Virus record (IMG/VR): IMGVR_UViG_3300009506_000035
Span: 1 to 58,440 of that record
Source: a virus
Length of the DNA stretch: 58,440 nucleotides
Direction: 5' to 3' (one strand)
Shown here: positions 7,436-15,103 of the stretch, in pieces
Layout of the letters: each line of letters starts with the position of its first letter
Position numbering within the stretch: position 1 is the stretch's first letter
Notes under the pieces: generated by a model
Told to the model about the DNA's origin: nothing
Databases searched by the model: none
Seen by the model: the letters and a program-made list of their open reading frames with translations, nothing else
Translations under genes and position numbers: made by a program

Positions 7436-8647
7436 ATGAGCAGTCCACCACCCCTAGGTACCCAAAACACCCAAGATGCAACTTGCACAGTAAACGGCCA
7501 CGCCGCCGGGCACCTGCTACCAGCGGCAGTAGTACCTGCCATACCTCCAACCAGCAGGGCACCGACCGCACCCTCCCCAACGCGCGACACCGAAACCGAA
7601 CCAAAGCCAGACGACAGGACCGAAAACGGTCCACTCCGCAAAATCGTCTCCGTTGCCACCGTCACCGGCCTCAGCATCGTGTTTTTTGGACCCATCGGCC
7701 TAACCAGCCAGCAACTCGTCCGCTGGGGTGCTGACCCCAACGGACTCGGGCTGCCCGGCTACTGGCCGTTGCTGGTCCCCACCGCAGTCGACCTGTCCGC
7801 ACTGGTCTGCATCGGCATGACCGTAGCCGCAGCATTCCGCCGCGACCCCCCCGGCATCTTCGGAGTCCTCGTTTGGACATTCGCGCTCGCCGGCGCCTAC
7901 GTCCAATACGCCAACGGCCAACACGAACGCGCCGCCGGAGGTGCACAAGACGCGTGGTGGGCCATGCCAGCCATGTCCCTGCTCGGTCCCGCGCTATTGC
8001 ACTTCGCGCTCCACCGCCTACGCCGCTGGTGGCGAGAGGACAACGAGGAGGTACTCACCGGTGCCGCTGGTTTTGGTGTCCGCTGGGCCGTAGCGCCTGT
8101 CTCAACCCTGCGGGCATGGGCAGCCTCGCGACGTATGGGCATCACTCGCGCGCAAGACGCGATCGCTTATGTAGCTGAGCGTGACTATCTGCGTACGATT
8201 ATTCATGGGAGTGGAATCGGACGGCACAAGCCAACCCCGACAGGCCGAGCCGACGCGCTGCGCTACGCGTTTCGCGCACTCGATGTCGTCGACGTCAACG
8301 CCGCGATCAGATGGCTATTCGCCCGCGGGGTGACCGTGACCGAAACGGACATCATCCAGGCCACCGACTCAACCTCGGCCAAAACGATCCAGAACCGTCT
8401 GCCACCCGCAGGCCGAACCGAAACCGAAATGCGGACCGAACCAAAACCGGCCGCCGACCGACACGTAGCCGAACTGAAGAAGTGCCGGACGAAAAGCGCG
8501 CGGGCCCGCTACGCGATCCAAGTCGCCAAGGCGCGGGGGCGTCCGCTGACACCGAAGACCGTGACGGACTTCCTGTCCGAATACGGCTACCAAGTGTCTC
8601 CGTCTGAGCTGACGCGGATCTTGCGAGAAGGATCGAGCACCCAATGA
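7436..8647 (+). CDS. DUF2637 membrane protein of conjugative-element type
   Basis: The ATG at 7436 was chosen because AGAAGG lies 6 bp upstream; an in-frame GTG at 7397 lacks one. The 403-aa product has a low-complexity Pro/Thr N-terminus and then four hydrophobic segments between residues about 75 and 190 (VTGLSIVFFGPIGLT, YWPLLVPTAVDLSALVCIGM, FGVLVWTFALAGAYVQYA, AMPAMSLLGPALLHFAL). The soluble C-terminal half is basic, with HTH-like segments. DUF2637 proteins are typical of actinomycete plasmids and integrative elements. It is the first gene of the transfer operon and overlaps the next by ATGA. The exact role is unknown. Confidence 0.78.
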   Translation: MSSPPPLGTQNTQDATCTVNGHAAGHLLPAAVVPAIPPTSRAPTAPSPTRDTETEPKPDDRTENGPLRKIVSVATVTGLSIVFFGPIGLTSQQLVRWGADPNGLGLPGYWPLLVPTAVDLSALVCIGMTVAAAFRRDPPGIFGVLVWTFALAGAYVQYANGQHERAAGGAQDAWWAMPAMSLLGPALLHFALHRLRRWWREDNEEVLTGAAGFGVRWAVAPVSTLRAWAASRRMGITRAQDAIAYVAERDYLRTIIHGSGIGRHKPTPTGRADALRYAFRALDVVDVNAAIRWLFARGVTVTETDIIQATDSTSAKTIQNRLPPAGRTETEMRTEPKPAADRHVAELKKCRTKSARARYAIQVAKARGRPLTPKTVTDFLSEYGYQVSPSELTRILREGSSTQ

Positions 8648-8910
8648 CCGAAAACGACACCACGCGTCTCTACCTCATACGTGTCATGCGAGAGCAACGG
8701 CAGAAATGGGGCCGCACGGAGACCGTCGAGCTGTTCTCCGGTGAAGAGATCGGACTGGCACTCAACTTCGCCACGGACGCGCGTAACGCCGCCGCCAAGC
8801 TCGATCTCCTGCTCTTTGACCAGGCACAACGCGCTGGCGTATCGGTGAGGCAATGCTGGCTCGCTGTGCGCACGCAGGACGGGGCGCTGCGGTTTCGGTG
8901 GTGCCCGTGA
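8644..8910 (+). CDS. Small hypothetical protein
   Basis: The start overlaps the DUF2637 stop (ATGA). The 88-aa product is mixed alpha/beta with no membrane segment. It contains LFSGEEIGLALNFATDARNAAAKLDLLLF and ends in RWCP. I do not recognise a family. Its coupling on both sides places it in the transfer operon. Confidence 0.6.
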   Translation: MTENDTTRLYLIRVMREQRQKWGRTETVELFSGEEIGLALNFATDARNAAAKLDLLLFDQAQRAGVSVRQCWLAVRTQDGALRFRWCP

Positions 8911-9101
8911 ACCGGCAGACAAAACGTCGCCGACGCCGTGACCTGCTACTACACCAACGGCTGGCCGACGCCGCGACGCCGCGACGACGTCTACAAGCCG
9001 CATGTGACCACCTCGTGGCCGTATGCGCAGACCTAGGAGAGGAGCGCACGACGACCGCCGTCAGCGAGGTGCTCGGCCTCGCGGAAAGGATCCAGACATG
9101 A
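8907..9101 (+). CDS. Small basic hypothetical protein
   Basis: A GTG at 8907 overlaps the preceding TGA (GTGA) and was preferred to an ATG at 8853 inside the upstream gene. The 64-aa product starts with a strongly basic run (NRQTKRRRRRDLL) and continues as predicted helix. The stop overlaps the next gene as ATGA. No function can be assigned. Confidence 0.55.
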   Translation: MNRQTKRRRRRDLLLHQRLADAATPRRRLQAACDHLVAVCADLGEERTTTAVSEVLGLAERIQT

Positions 9102-9556
9102 CCACTGACACGGTGCCGCACCCCAGTACTAACAACCACATCCCGCAAATGCCGCCACCGCCGGATGCCTGGGACAGCCCGCCTACGCGCGTATCCGCGC
9201 GCGCGAGAGTAACTACCACCCACGCGTTGCGTCTAGCCCGGCTGGCCACGGCGGCGAGGACCGCCTGCCTGCAGTGGTGGGTGTGGGTGGCGAGGCCGCC
9301 GTCGCTGCGTGCGGTGTGGCGGATGTCGGCCGTGGACCGCACGCGTGTGCCTGCAGAGTCGCGGGCGCTGCTCATCGCGTGGCATTGGAGTAACGCGACC
9401 GATCGTTTGATCTTGTTTGGTTTGCTGCTCATCGCGCCCACGGTGGTTGCCGGCCCGCTGCGGTGGATCACGGCTCGGCCCACGCGTCGGTGGGCCGTTT
9501 ACGGACTCTTCGGAGTCGTTTCGGTCGCGTTTCGGATTGCTTCGGAAAGGAGCTGA
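9098..9556 (+). CDS. Small membrane protein of the transfer operon
   Basis: The ATG at 9098 overlaps the preceding TGA. The 152-aa product has a Pro-rich cytosolic start and a basic amphipathic middle. Its main hydrophobic segment is at residues about 100-122 (LILFGLLLIAPTVVAGPL), with a second near the C-terminus (WAVYGLFGVVSVAFRI). Small integral proteins encoded beside traB in Streptomyces plasmids are often Spd (spread) proteins. A similar role is plausible but not shown by sequence. Confidence 0.6.
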   Translation: MTTDTVPHPSTNNHIPQMPPPPDAWDSPPTRVSARARVTTTHALRLARLATAARTACLQWWVWVARPPSLRAVWRMSAVDRTRVPAESRALLIAWHWSNATDRLILFGLLLIAPTVVAGPLRWITARPTRRWAVYGLFGVVSVAFRIASERS

Positions 9557-9558
9557 TC

Positions 9559-9981
9559 ATGCTTAGTACGGGTTTGGCGATGTTTTCGCTGGGCTGGGCA
9601 GTCGAAATAATGATCAAGCGACGGATTATGCGCACGTCAAATTCCGGCGCGGCCGGCGCACGCGGATCAACGAAACTGATCAAGCCATACTCGTGGGTCG
9701 CATGGACCTGCGCCTTCAGCGGAGCGCTGTTGATGGCAACCGTCGTCGGCAACCCCTTCGGGATTCACCCCATCTGGGCAACTGCCATTTCAATCGCGGG
9801 CGCCATGTTTGTCTGGATTGACATCAAGGACGGGCGTCCCGACCTGCCTGCCTTTTTCATCATTTCGGGACTGCCGTTCATCCTGCGCATCCCCGGCGGA
9901 CAGGCACACACCGTCATCAACGCCATCGCGCACGCCGTCGGGCAGGTCGTCACCGGCTTTGGCCACATAGTCGGAGCGTGA
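9559..9981 (+). CDS. Polytopic membrane protein of the transfer operon
   Basis: The start at 9559 has AAAGGAG 6-12 bp upstream and lies 2 bp after the previous stop. The 140-aa product is strongly hydrophobic, with segments at about residues 2-20, 40-60, 68-88 and 95-110. It has no recognised enzyme motif. Size, hydropathy and position before the TraB gene resemble Spd proteins, which help plasmids spread through the mycelium. This is inference from context. Confidence 0.62.
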   Translation: MLSTGLAMFSLGWAVEIMIKRRIMRTSNSGAAGARGSTKLIKPYSWVAWTCAFSGALLMATVVGNPFGIHPIWATAISIAGAMFVWIDIKDGRPDLPAFFIISGLPFILRIPGGQAHTVINAIAHAVGQVVTGFGHIVGA

Positions 9982-9985
9982 CAAC

Positions 9986-10891
9986 GTGGACCCTCTAGGC
10001 GGCATCCTCACCATCTACCTCATGGTCAAGTTGCTCCAACGGCTCGCGGAGCGCGCTGACGATGTGACCGCTGACCTGGAACAAGACAAAATTGAGCCAA
10101 TCCAAACAAACCGGCCTCTGCGCGACCGTGCCACAAACGCGTGGCGTGCCGCATGGGCTGACCTGCGACGAACTGCGGCACGCCGCGCCAAAGCAGGCGC
10201 GCAGGTCATCTCATCGTCGCCGGGGCGGTGGGCGCGATGGCGTCAACAGGCAACAGAACGCGCTGAGCGTGTCGCCGCAGACCGGCTACGTCCCTGGGTG
10301 CGGTTCGATCCAGATCGTGATACGGACCGAATCCGGGAAGAAGCCCAACAGGCTGCGGCGGAGTACACAGCGCCGCGAAGATCCGCAGGGACCGAACACA
10401 AAGACACCGAGATCCCGACCTCTCCGCCGCACGCCACATCAGGGCAGAAGGGCACACCAGGCGGTGACGCCGCTCCTGGGCCGCGGGAACCCATCCGAGT
10501 GCCACCGACCACAGTCACCAAACCGCAATTACCGACAACGCCAGTCTCAATCGAAGGGAGCGCCGCCGTGAGCGGAACCGTAGCGACCACCACAGACGTC
10601 ACGGGGGTGGTGTCCGGCCAACAGGCCGCGATGCGTATCGCTCGCAGTGTCCAGAATGCGACCGAAGCGTACCGACTTGCCCTTCGGCGGGCCATTGTTG
10701 CCACGTCTGCGTTGGGGGACCAGGCCACATCGTCGCGTGTGGGCTTTTCTCCGAATTCCACGGTCATCGTGAGTCTCCGTGAGGCCGCAGAGGTACTGGC
10801 CGCCGAGATCCCTAACGCCCACCGGGCTTGCGCCACGGTGGCACCAATGTTCGGCCGCGTGGCGCAAGAATTCGCCCGCCGAAACAGTTGA
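9986..10891 (+). CDS. Hypothetical protein upstream of TraB/FtsK
   Basis: GTG start at 9986, 4 bp after the previous stop. The 301-aa product begins with a short hydrophobic segment (PLGGILTIYLMVKLL). A long Arg/Ala-rich helical region (to about residue 120) and a Pro/Thr-rich linker follow. The C-terminal helical part ends near ATVAPMFGRVAQEFARRNS. One N-terminal membrane anchor with a cytosolic coiled or basic region is the simplest topology. No family is recognised. It ends 9 bp before the TraB gene, so the two are probably co-translated. Confidence 0.6.
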   Translation: MDPLGGILTIYLMVKLLQRLAERADDVTADLEQDKIEPIQTNRPLRDRATNAWRAAWADLRRTAARRAKAGAQVISSSPGRWARWRQQATERAERVAADRLRPWVRFDPDRDTDRIREEAQQAAAEYTAPRRSAGTEHKDTEIPTSPPHATSGQKGTPGGDAAPGPREPIRVPPTTVTKPQLPTTPVSIEGSAAVSGTVATTTDVTGVVSGQQAAMRIARSVQNATEAYRLALRRAIVATSALGDQATSSRVGFSPNSTVIVSLREAAEVLAAEIPNAHRACATVAPMFGRVAQEFARRNS

Positions 10892-10900
10892 GGAGACGCC

Positions 10901-12940
10901 ATGAGTGCCGACGTTGAGCGGCCCAGCCGGACGCGCATCATCACCCAAGATGCGTGCAGCATGTATATGCAGAGTCTTGCGCCGTGGGGCGCGCTGGCAG
11001 CCATGACTGTAGGTGGCGTGTGCGTGCAGGCTGCCAACGTCGGTGTTGGGGATGTGGTGGGTGTTGTTCCGATCGCTGCAGGCGGTGCGTATTTCCTCGT
11101 GACGGCGATCGCGCGTAGGCGCGCGATCGCCGCTGGTCGGATCGACCGGCGGCAGCGTGATGGCAAACGGGTGAAGCGTATCGCGCGTAATGCGCGGCGT
11201 GCTGCTGGTGCTGCGGCGGCTGGTGCCACGTGGCTTGTGCTGACTGCGGCCACCGATCCGACATCGGTCGCTGGGCATGTGGTCTGGCTCGTTGGGATTG
11301 CTGGGTGGGCGGTCATGTCCTATCCGTGGTGGCGCCATGTTGATCAAAAACTGGAACGTTCGGCGGTGACTACAGTGGCGGTGCCGCCACCGTGCCCGAC
11401 CCAGCCACCTGAGGATCCGCTGGCGATCCGTGTTGCCGAAGTGTGGGCGCAACGGATTGGCAACGCGACGGGTCCGCTGGCCGGGACGCGGTTGGTCGAC
11501 TTCCGGCGGCTTCCGGCGTGTGCCGCCGGTGATCAGTCTCGGCAGCGGCGTACGAATTGGACGGCGCGGGTGGTTGCGATTGAATCCGGTTCGATCAATA
11601 TGCGTGAGCTGCGGCCGTTGCTGCTGGGTCGGATCGCCGCAGCGTACGAGTGCGGCTACGGCGATGTTGCGTTTTTCACCGATCCGTACAATTTGTCTCG
11701 CGCTGACGTGCGTGTCCAGCCAGACAACCTACTGGCCGAGGTGCGCATGTGGCCCGGGTACGACGCTACCGACTGGTCATCCGGAGCGTCCCATGTGGGC
11801 TGGTACGACGACGGTCAGCCAATGATCTATCAATGGTGGAAGCGGGGGTATGGCGCACTGCACGCACTGCTGTCTGGCTGCACCGGATCGGGCAAGTCAG
11901 AGCTGGTCGCGCAGCTGCTTTTGATCTCGCTGCATTCTGGTGGTCTCGTCTTGGACTGGGTTGGTGACCCGCAAGGTGGGCAGTCATACGGGCAACTTAA
12001 GGATCTTGTGGATTGGTTCGCCGGCACTCCGACAGAGATCAAACTTATGTTGTTGTCCGCAAAGATCGAAATGATCCGCCGAAACCAAATCCTCGCCACT
12101 GCGTACACCAAAACATGGACGCCGTCACAAGAGATGCCGCTGCTGGTTGTCACGCTCGACGAGGTGCAATCGTACATTGACGACCCAGACACCCTGCAAC
12201 TTGTCACCGACCTTGCCGGGCAAGCGAGAAAATGCGGAATTTCGCTGCGACTCCTCACCCAGGTGCCAAGCGCCGGCAACCTAGGCGGATCCATCTACAT
12301 CAAGGACCAAGTCCGCACCCAGGCATTCATTGGCCGCGCGGCAACAGGCATCGCTGGGCATCTTGCCGTTGATTCAGACTCCCCATTTGATCCGTGTGCG
12401 CTGCCTGCCACCTGGGGCCCCGAGACAAGCAGCCCCGACGGGACAACGGCGGGACTGATGGGTGTGCAGGGGATGCGAGGCCGCGATCTGTACGGGCGCG
12501 TCTACTACACGGGGGATGACATGTCGGCGTGGCTGACTGGTGAGCTGACTCCCGGCACGTTCGGCCTGGACGCGCAGGCCGCACCAGGACAAGCGCAGCT
12601 GTGGGGCGAGCGGCATCGGCGTGCTGCTGCGCAATGCGGGATGACGCTGGAGGACTTCCTGCCTGCTGGCAAGGCCGTTGAGCTGGTGGAGCTTGCGGCG
12701 GGTAATACTGACCCGCCGCTTGCGCTGGACAGCGCGGCGCCGCAGGAGATGACCGCGCGCGACGTCGTGCTCGCTGCAGCACGCGAGGCAGCGGTGGACG
12801 GTGTCGTCACGCGGCAGGCCATCGTGTCCGCAACATCAGGCATGCCGTCATCGACACGAGACCGGGCAATCACGGATCTGCTGATGGGGGGCCATTTGGC
12901 CCGTGTGGAGGGCCAGCGGGGATCGTACCGACTTCTGTGA
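10901..12940 (+). CDS. TraB/FtsK-SpoIIIE-type DNA translocase
   Basis: The 679-aa product has membrane segments at about residues 26-70 and 104-142, then an FtsK-type motor. Walker A is GCTGSGKS (326-333) and Walker B is LLVVTLDE (414-421), followed by RKCGISLRLLTQVPSA. The last about 70 residues form a predicted winged helix (MTARDVVLAA ... RQAIVSATSG ... RVEGQRGSYRLL), as in FtsK gamma and TraB. In Streptomyces plasmids and AICEs, TraB moves double-stranded plasmid DNA between mycelial cells and recognises 8-bp repeats at clt. This protein matches that class better than cell-division FtsK because of its length and plasmid-type neighbours. Confidence 0.88.
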   Translation: MSADVERPSRTRIITQDACSMYMQSLAPWGALAAMTVGGVCVQAANVGVGDVVGVVPIAAGGAYFLVTAIARRRAIAAGRIDRRQRDGKRVKRIARNARRAAGAAAAGATWLVLTAATDPTSVAGHVVWLVGIAGWAVMSYPWWRHVDQKLERSAVTTVAVPPPCPTQPPEDPLAIRVAEVWAQRIGNATGPLAGTRLVDFRRLPACAAGDQSRQRRTNWTARVVAIESGSINMRELRPLLLGRIAAAYECGYGDVAFFTDPYNLSRADVRVQPDNLLAEVRMWPGYDATDWSSGASHVGWYDDGQPMIYQWWKRGYGALHALLSGCTGSGKSELVAQLLLISLHSGGLVLDWVGDPQGGQSYGQLKDLVDWFAGTPTEIKLMLLSAKIEMIRRNQILATAYTKTWTPSQEMPLLVVTLDEVQSYIDDPDTLQLVTDLAGQARKCGISLRLLTQVPSAGNLGGSIYIKDQVRTQAFIGRAATGIAGHLAVDSDSPFDPCALPATWGPETSSPDGTTAGLMGVQGMRGRDLYGRVYYTGDDMSAWLTGELTPGTFGLDAQAAPGQAQLWGERHRRAAAQCGMTLEDFLPAGKAVELVELAAGNTDPPLALDSAAPQEMTARDVVLAAAREAAVDGVVTRQAIVSATSGMPSSTRDRAITDLLMGGHLARVEGQRGSYRLL

Positions 12941-12952
12941 GAGGTGCGGCTG

Positions 12953-13003
12953 GGGGCAAACCCCTCTTGCCCCACTTGCATGTCCGCATGTAAGGTGATA
13001 GGT
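12953..13003 (+). promoter_or_regulatory. Palindromic operator and leaderless promoter, copy 1
   Basis: A hairpin GGGGCAA-ACCCCTC-TTGCCCC follows the TraB stop. Next comes the near-palindrome TTGCATGTCCGCATGTAA (12976-12993), which overlaps a TAAGGT -10 box ending 7 bp before the ATG at 13004. The palindrome and its 10-bp spacing to the ATG are repeated at 13334. No Shine-Dalgarno is visible, so the transcript is probably leaderless. Confidence 0.6.
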
Positions 13004-13351
13004 ATGTCAAAAAAACCCAGCACCATTGCGGACCTTAACCGTCCGCCCCTCACACGCCCCATCCCGCGTAGACTGCGCGGGCAGCAAAGACGCGACGAAG
13101 TGGCTCGGCGAGTGGCAGCACTCGCCGATAACCACCAGCTCCTACTGATTGATCTGGCATTGACGTTGGGTGTCGCTGCCGCGTCCCTGCCGCGGATTTT
13201 GGCGGTGGGGGACGGACCCCCGGAGGTTGGTGGGCGCGTTCAGGATCGGGGGCACTCGCGTCCCTGGTACCTGGGCGTTGAGATCAAGGCGTGGTTCGCG
13301 AATCGGCCGGGGCAGGGTCGCCGCACTGGCACCTTGCATGTCGACATGTAA
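13004..13351 (+). CDS. Small hypothetical protein with HTH-like region
   Basis: The ATG at 13004 is placed by the promoter/operator 7-10 bp upstream; an earlier in-frame ATG would overlap that element. The 115-aa product is basic at its N-terminus (PIPRRLRGQQRRDEVARRVAAL). A segment LLLIDLALTLGVAAASLPRIL could form an HTH, and the C-terminus holds WYLGVEIKAWFANR. The last codons (LHVDM and TAA) are themselves the second palindromic operator, so this gene's end and the next gene's control site are the same DNA. Confidence 0.6.
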   Translation: MSKKPSTIADLNRPPLTRPIPRRLRGQQRRDEVARRVAALADNHQLLLIDLALTLGVAAASLPRILAVGDGPPEVGGRVQDRGHSRPWYLGVEIKAWFANRPGQGRRTGTLHVDM

Positions 13352-13361
13352 AGTAGTGGGT
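13334..13361 (+). promoter_or_regulatory. Palindromic operator and leaderless promoter, copy 2
   Basis: TTGCATGTCGACATGTAA (13334-13351) is an 18-bp near-perfect palindrome with a TAAAGT -10 candidate at 13349-13354. The ATG at 13362 follows after exactly 10 bp, as in copy 1. Its TAA is also the stop codon of the preceding gene. Confidence 0.62.
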
Positions 13362-13682
13362 ATGACGAACAAGACCACAGCACAGCAGTTGGCCGCGAAG
13401 GTCATCGCCCGCGCCCGCGAGGCATACGGCAAAGGCGCGGCGGCATTCGACTACGAGGTCGGGGGGACTCGCCCCAACACGGCCACCGACATACTGTCCG
13501 GGGAACTGTGGACCCTCGCGAACGAGGGCTACGACGACGGGTACCTTCCAATGCTTGCCCGCGCGCTGGCACTCCAGGCCATGATCGCCGACGAGTTGGG
13601 CGCGTACCGGCAGCGGTGCCGAACCCGCAAATACACCGGCTGGTCGGGTTGGTCGACCGGGCCGATCCGCTATGCCGACTGA
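13362..13682 (+). CDS. Small hypothetical protein
   Basis: Start fixed by the operator/-10 element immediately upstream. The 106-aa product is helical: TTAQQLAAKVIARAREAYGK, then TATDILSGELWTLANEGYDDG and LARALALQAMIADELGAY. The C-terminus is basic and aromatic (RKYTGWSGWSTG). I do not recognise it. It is controlled like its upstream neighbour and probably belongs to the plasmid-type module. Confidence 0.6.
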   Translation: MTNKTTAQQLAAKVIARAREAYGKGAAAFDYEVGGTRPNTATDILSGELWTLANEGYDDGYLPMLARALALQAMIADELGAYRQRCRTRKYTGWSGWSTGPIRYAD

Positions 13683-13772
13683 CGCCACGCACTGGATAGC
13701 CCGGCCGGTCCGGCGGACACCGAGGCGAGTCCTCGGCGGGCACGAGAAACACCACATCCTGAGGAGGACAAG

Positions 13773-14237
13773 ATGAGCGACTACGGAATCCTGACCGACC
13801 TGCAGACCGGAGCGTCTCTCAGGCCAGCCACGCGTGAGGAGTGGCTGACTGGTGTGCGCCTGGTAGCTGCCGGCCGGCCCGAGGGAGCGTTCGATGATGA
13901 GGACGGCCGCGCGGTCTTCGTGGCGGGCGGCTGGGAGACCGAGGACGACGAGCCCAGCTGCCTCTGCGGCGCTGTCCGCGGGCACGCCGACCGCCTGGAG
14001 CTGGACGAGGACGCCGCCGCAGAGCTGACCGCCGACCAGGTTGCCGAGCTACGGCGCATCGCCGCATGGTTGGGGCGTGAGCACAAGCGCGACCCGTGGA
14101 CAAAGCCGGAAGCGGCGTACGCGGCGGCTGTGGCGTACATGGGTGGACATACAGATATCGGAGCAGACCGAGGCATCCTGGTGGATCGATCACTTCGTCC
14201 CCGTCGTAGACACGACAGGACGCCGCGGCAGCGTTGA
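13773..14237 (+). CDS. Hypothetical protein of conjugative-element type
   Basis: GAGGAGG lies 6 bp before the ATG, one of the stronger ribosome sites in this region. The 154-aa product begins SDYGILTDLQTGASLRPATR and has a motif near DEDGRAVFVAGG, which resembles small proteins seen in actinomycete integrative elements. It is acidic in the middle. After about residue 130 the sequence becomes Arg-rich and shadow-like (LRPRRRHDRTPRQR), while another frame gives a more natural tail. The last part may therefore be frameshifted. Confidence 0.65.
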   Translation: MSDYGILTDLQTGASLRPATREEWLTGVRLVAAGRPEGAFDDEDGRAVFVAGGWETEDDEPSCLCGAVRGHADRLELDEDAAAELTADQVAELRRIAAWLGREHKRDPWTKPEAAYAAAVAYMGGHTDIGADRGILVDRSLRPRRRHDRTPRQR

Positions 14238-14314
14238 CGACCGGCCCGGCAGCACGATCGTGCGGACCTTGACCGGTGACGACCGTTCCGCGATCAGAGC
14301 TTTGCGCGGCTGAC

Positions 14315-14378
14315 CTCCCGGGTAGCGCATCCGGCCCAGCACCCCGAGTGGTGCTGGGCCGGATGCGCTACCCGGGAG
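14315..14378. repeat. Perfect 28-bp inverted repeat
   Basis: Arms at 14315-14342 and 14351-14378 are perfectly complementary around the 8-nt loop CCCGAGTG. The arms begin and end with CTCCCGGGTAGC / GCTACCCGGGAG. There is no T-tract, so it is not a standard intrinsic terminator, although the RNA would fold strongly. The right arm enters the promoter of the next gene (TATCGT at 14379-14384), so it may also bind a protein. Confidence 0.9.
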
Positions 14379-14390
14379 TATCGTAGTGGC

Positions 14391-14657
14391 ATGGTAGACG
14401 TGTCCTTGATCCAGCAGACCCGCGCGCTCGCCGGGGAGCTGTCCCGCCTCGCCGCAGCCGTGGCTGCAGAAGCCGATGCGGCGGTGTACCAGGCGACGCG
14501 GGATCATTCTGCGGCTGAGGTGGCCGAGGCGTTGGGGGTGTCCGTGCCGACTGTGCGTAAGGCGGTACGCCAGCACGGTGAGCGGCAGTTGCCGTTCGAA
14601 CTGGCGGCCGAGAAGATGCGAGCCAAGCGGCGACGGTCGGCGCCAAAGCCTGCCTGA
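14391..14657 (+). CDS. Small HTH protein
   Basis: The start follows a TATCGT -10 candidate by 6 bp without a ribosome site, suggesting a leaderless mRNA. The 88-aa product has a helical N-terminal half (SLIQQTRALAGELSRLAAAVA) and then an HTH: HSAAEVAEALGVSVPTVRKA, continuing RQHGERQLPF. The C-terminus is basic. It may be the regulator that binds the repeated elements just downstream or the inverted repeat just upstream. That link is positional only. Confidence 0.68.
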   Translation: MVDVSLIQQTRALAGELSRLAAAVAAEADAAVYQATRDHSAAEVAEALGVSVPTVRKAVRQHGERQLPFELAAEKMRAKRRRSAPKPA

Positions 14658-15103
14658 TTTGGGCGTTTAGCCAGTATGGAGCGCGCCCGTTTTGGGCGAT
14701 ACCTGTGTGGTCTGTGCCACGGGTGTCCGATTTGGATCCATTTAGTGGTCGTACTTTCGGGCAGTGTCCGATATCCGGGGGTATCTGCATGACCGTCTTG
14801 TCCGAATCCACTTCGGACAGTCCATAGTAGATAGCGCCATCTGGGGATACATCTGTACCGTATGTCCGATTGTCTCGGCGGACCCCGAGATCTCGACGCC
14901 AAATGCCTCCAATCAGCCTCGCGTTTTCGCAGGTCACAACCTGGTTGCCCTACCGATACCCCGGGGTATCCTCATGTGCATGAGGAACGCGCCGAGTCTC
15001 CGGCCGACCTCGCCCGTTACGGACACGACAAGCCACAGGCCGGGACGGTAGAGCACCCCGCAAACGCGGCGAGTGCTCCCAGACACACGAGAAGGAGCCA
15101 GTC
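14658..15103. other. Non-coding repeat-rich region: candidate clt, origin or operator array
   Basis: This 446-bp gap holds octamers TGTCCGAT/TGTCCGAA at 14724, 14765, 14799 and 14863, an inverted copy at 14812 making TGTCCGAA-TCCAC-TTCGGACA, and an imperfect inverted copy near 14756. It also holds 16-bp palindromes GATATCCGGGGGTATC (14770) and GATACCCCGGGGTATC (14955), and CCTCATG-TG-CATGAGG just after the latter. TraB proteins bind 8-bp repeats at clt, so a transfer locus for the TraB at 10.9 kb fits. An iteron origin or regulator array are alternatives. A possible 23-aa leaderless ORF starts at 14980. Confidence 0.55.

Noticed and set aside
10243-11452. Long minus-strand frames opposite the TraB gene start
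   Set aside because: They run through the TraB membrane domain and its upstream gene, which have ribosome sites and motifs. The products are Ala/Arg/Pro-rich shadows.
14658-15103. Possible tRNA or phage attachment core in the intergenic region
   Set aside because: I found no cloverleaf or CCA end and no repeated tRNA 3' segment. The repeats are short palindromes and octamers instead.
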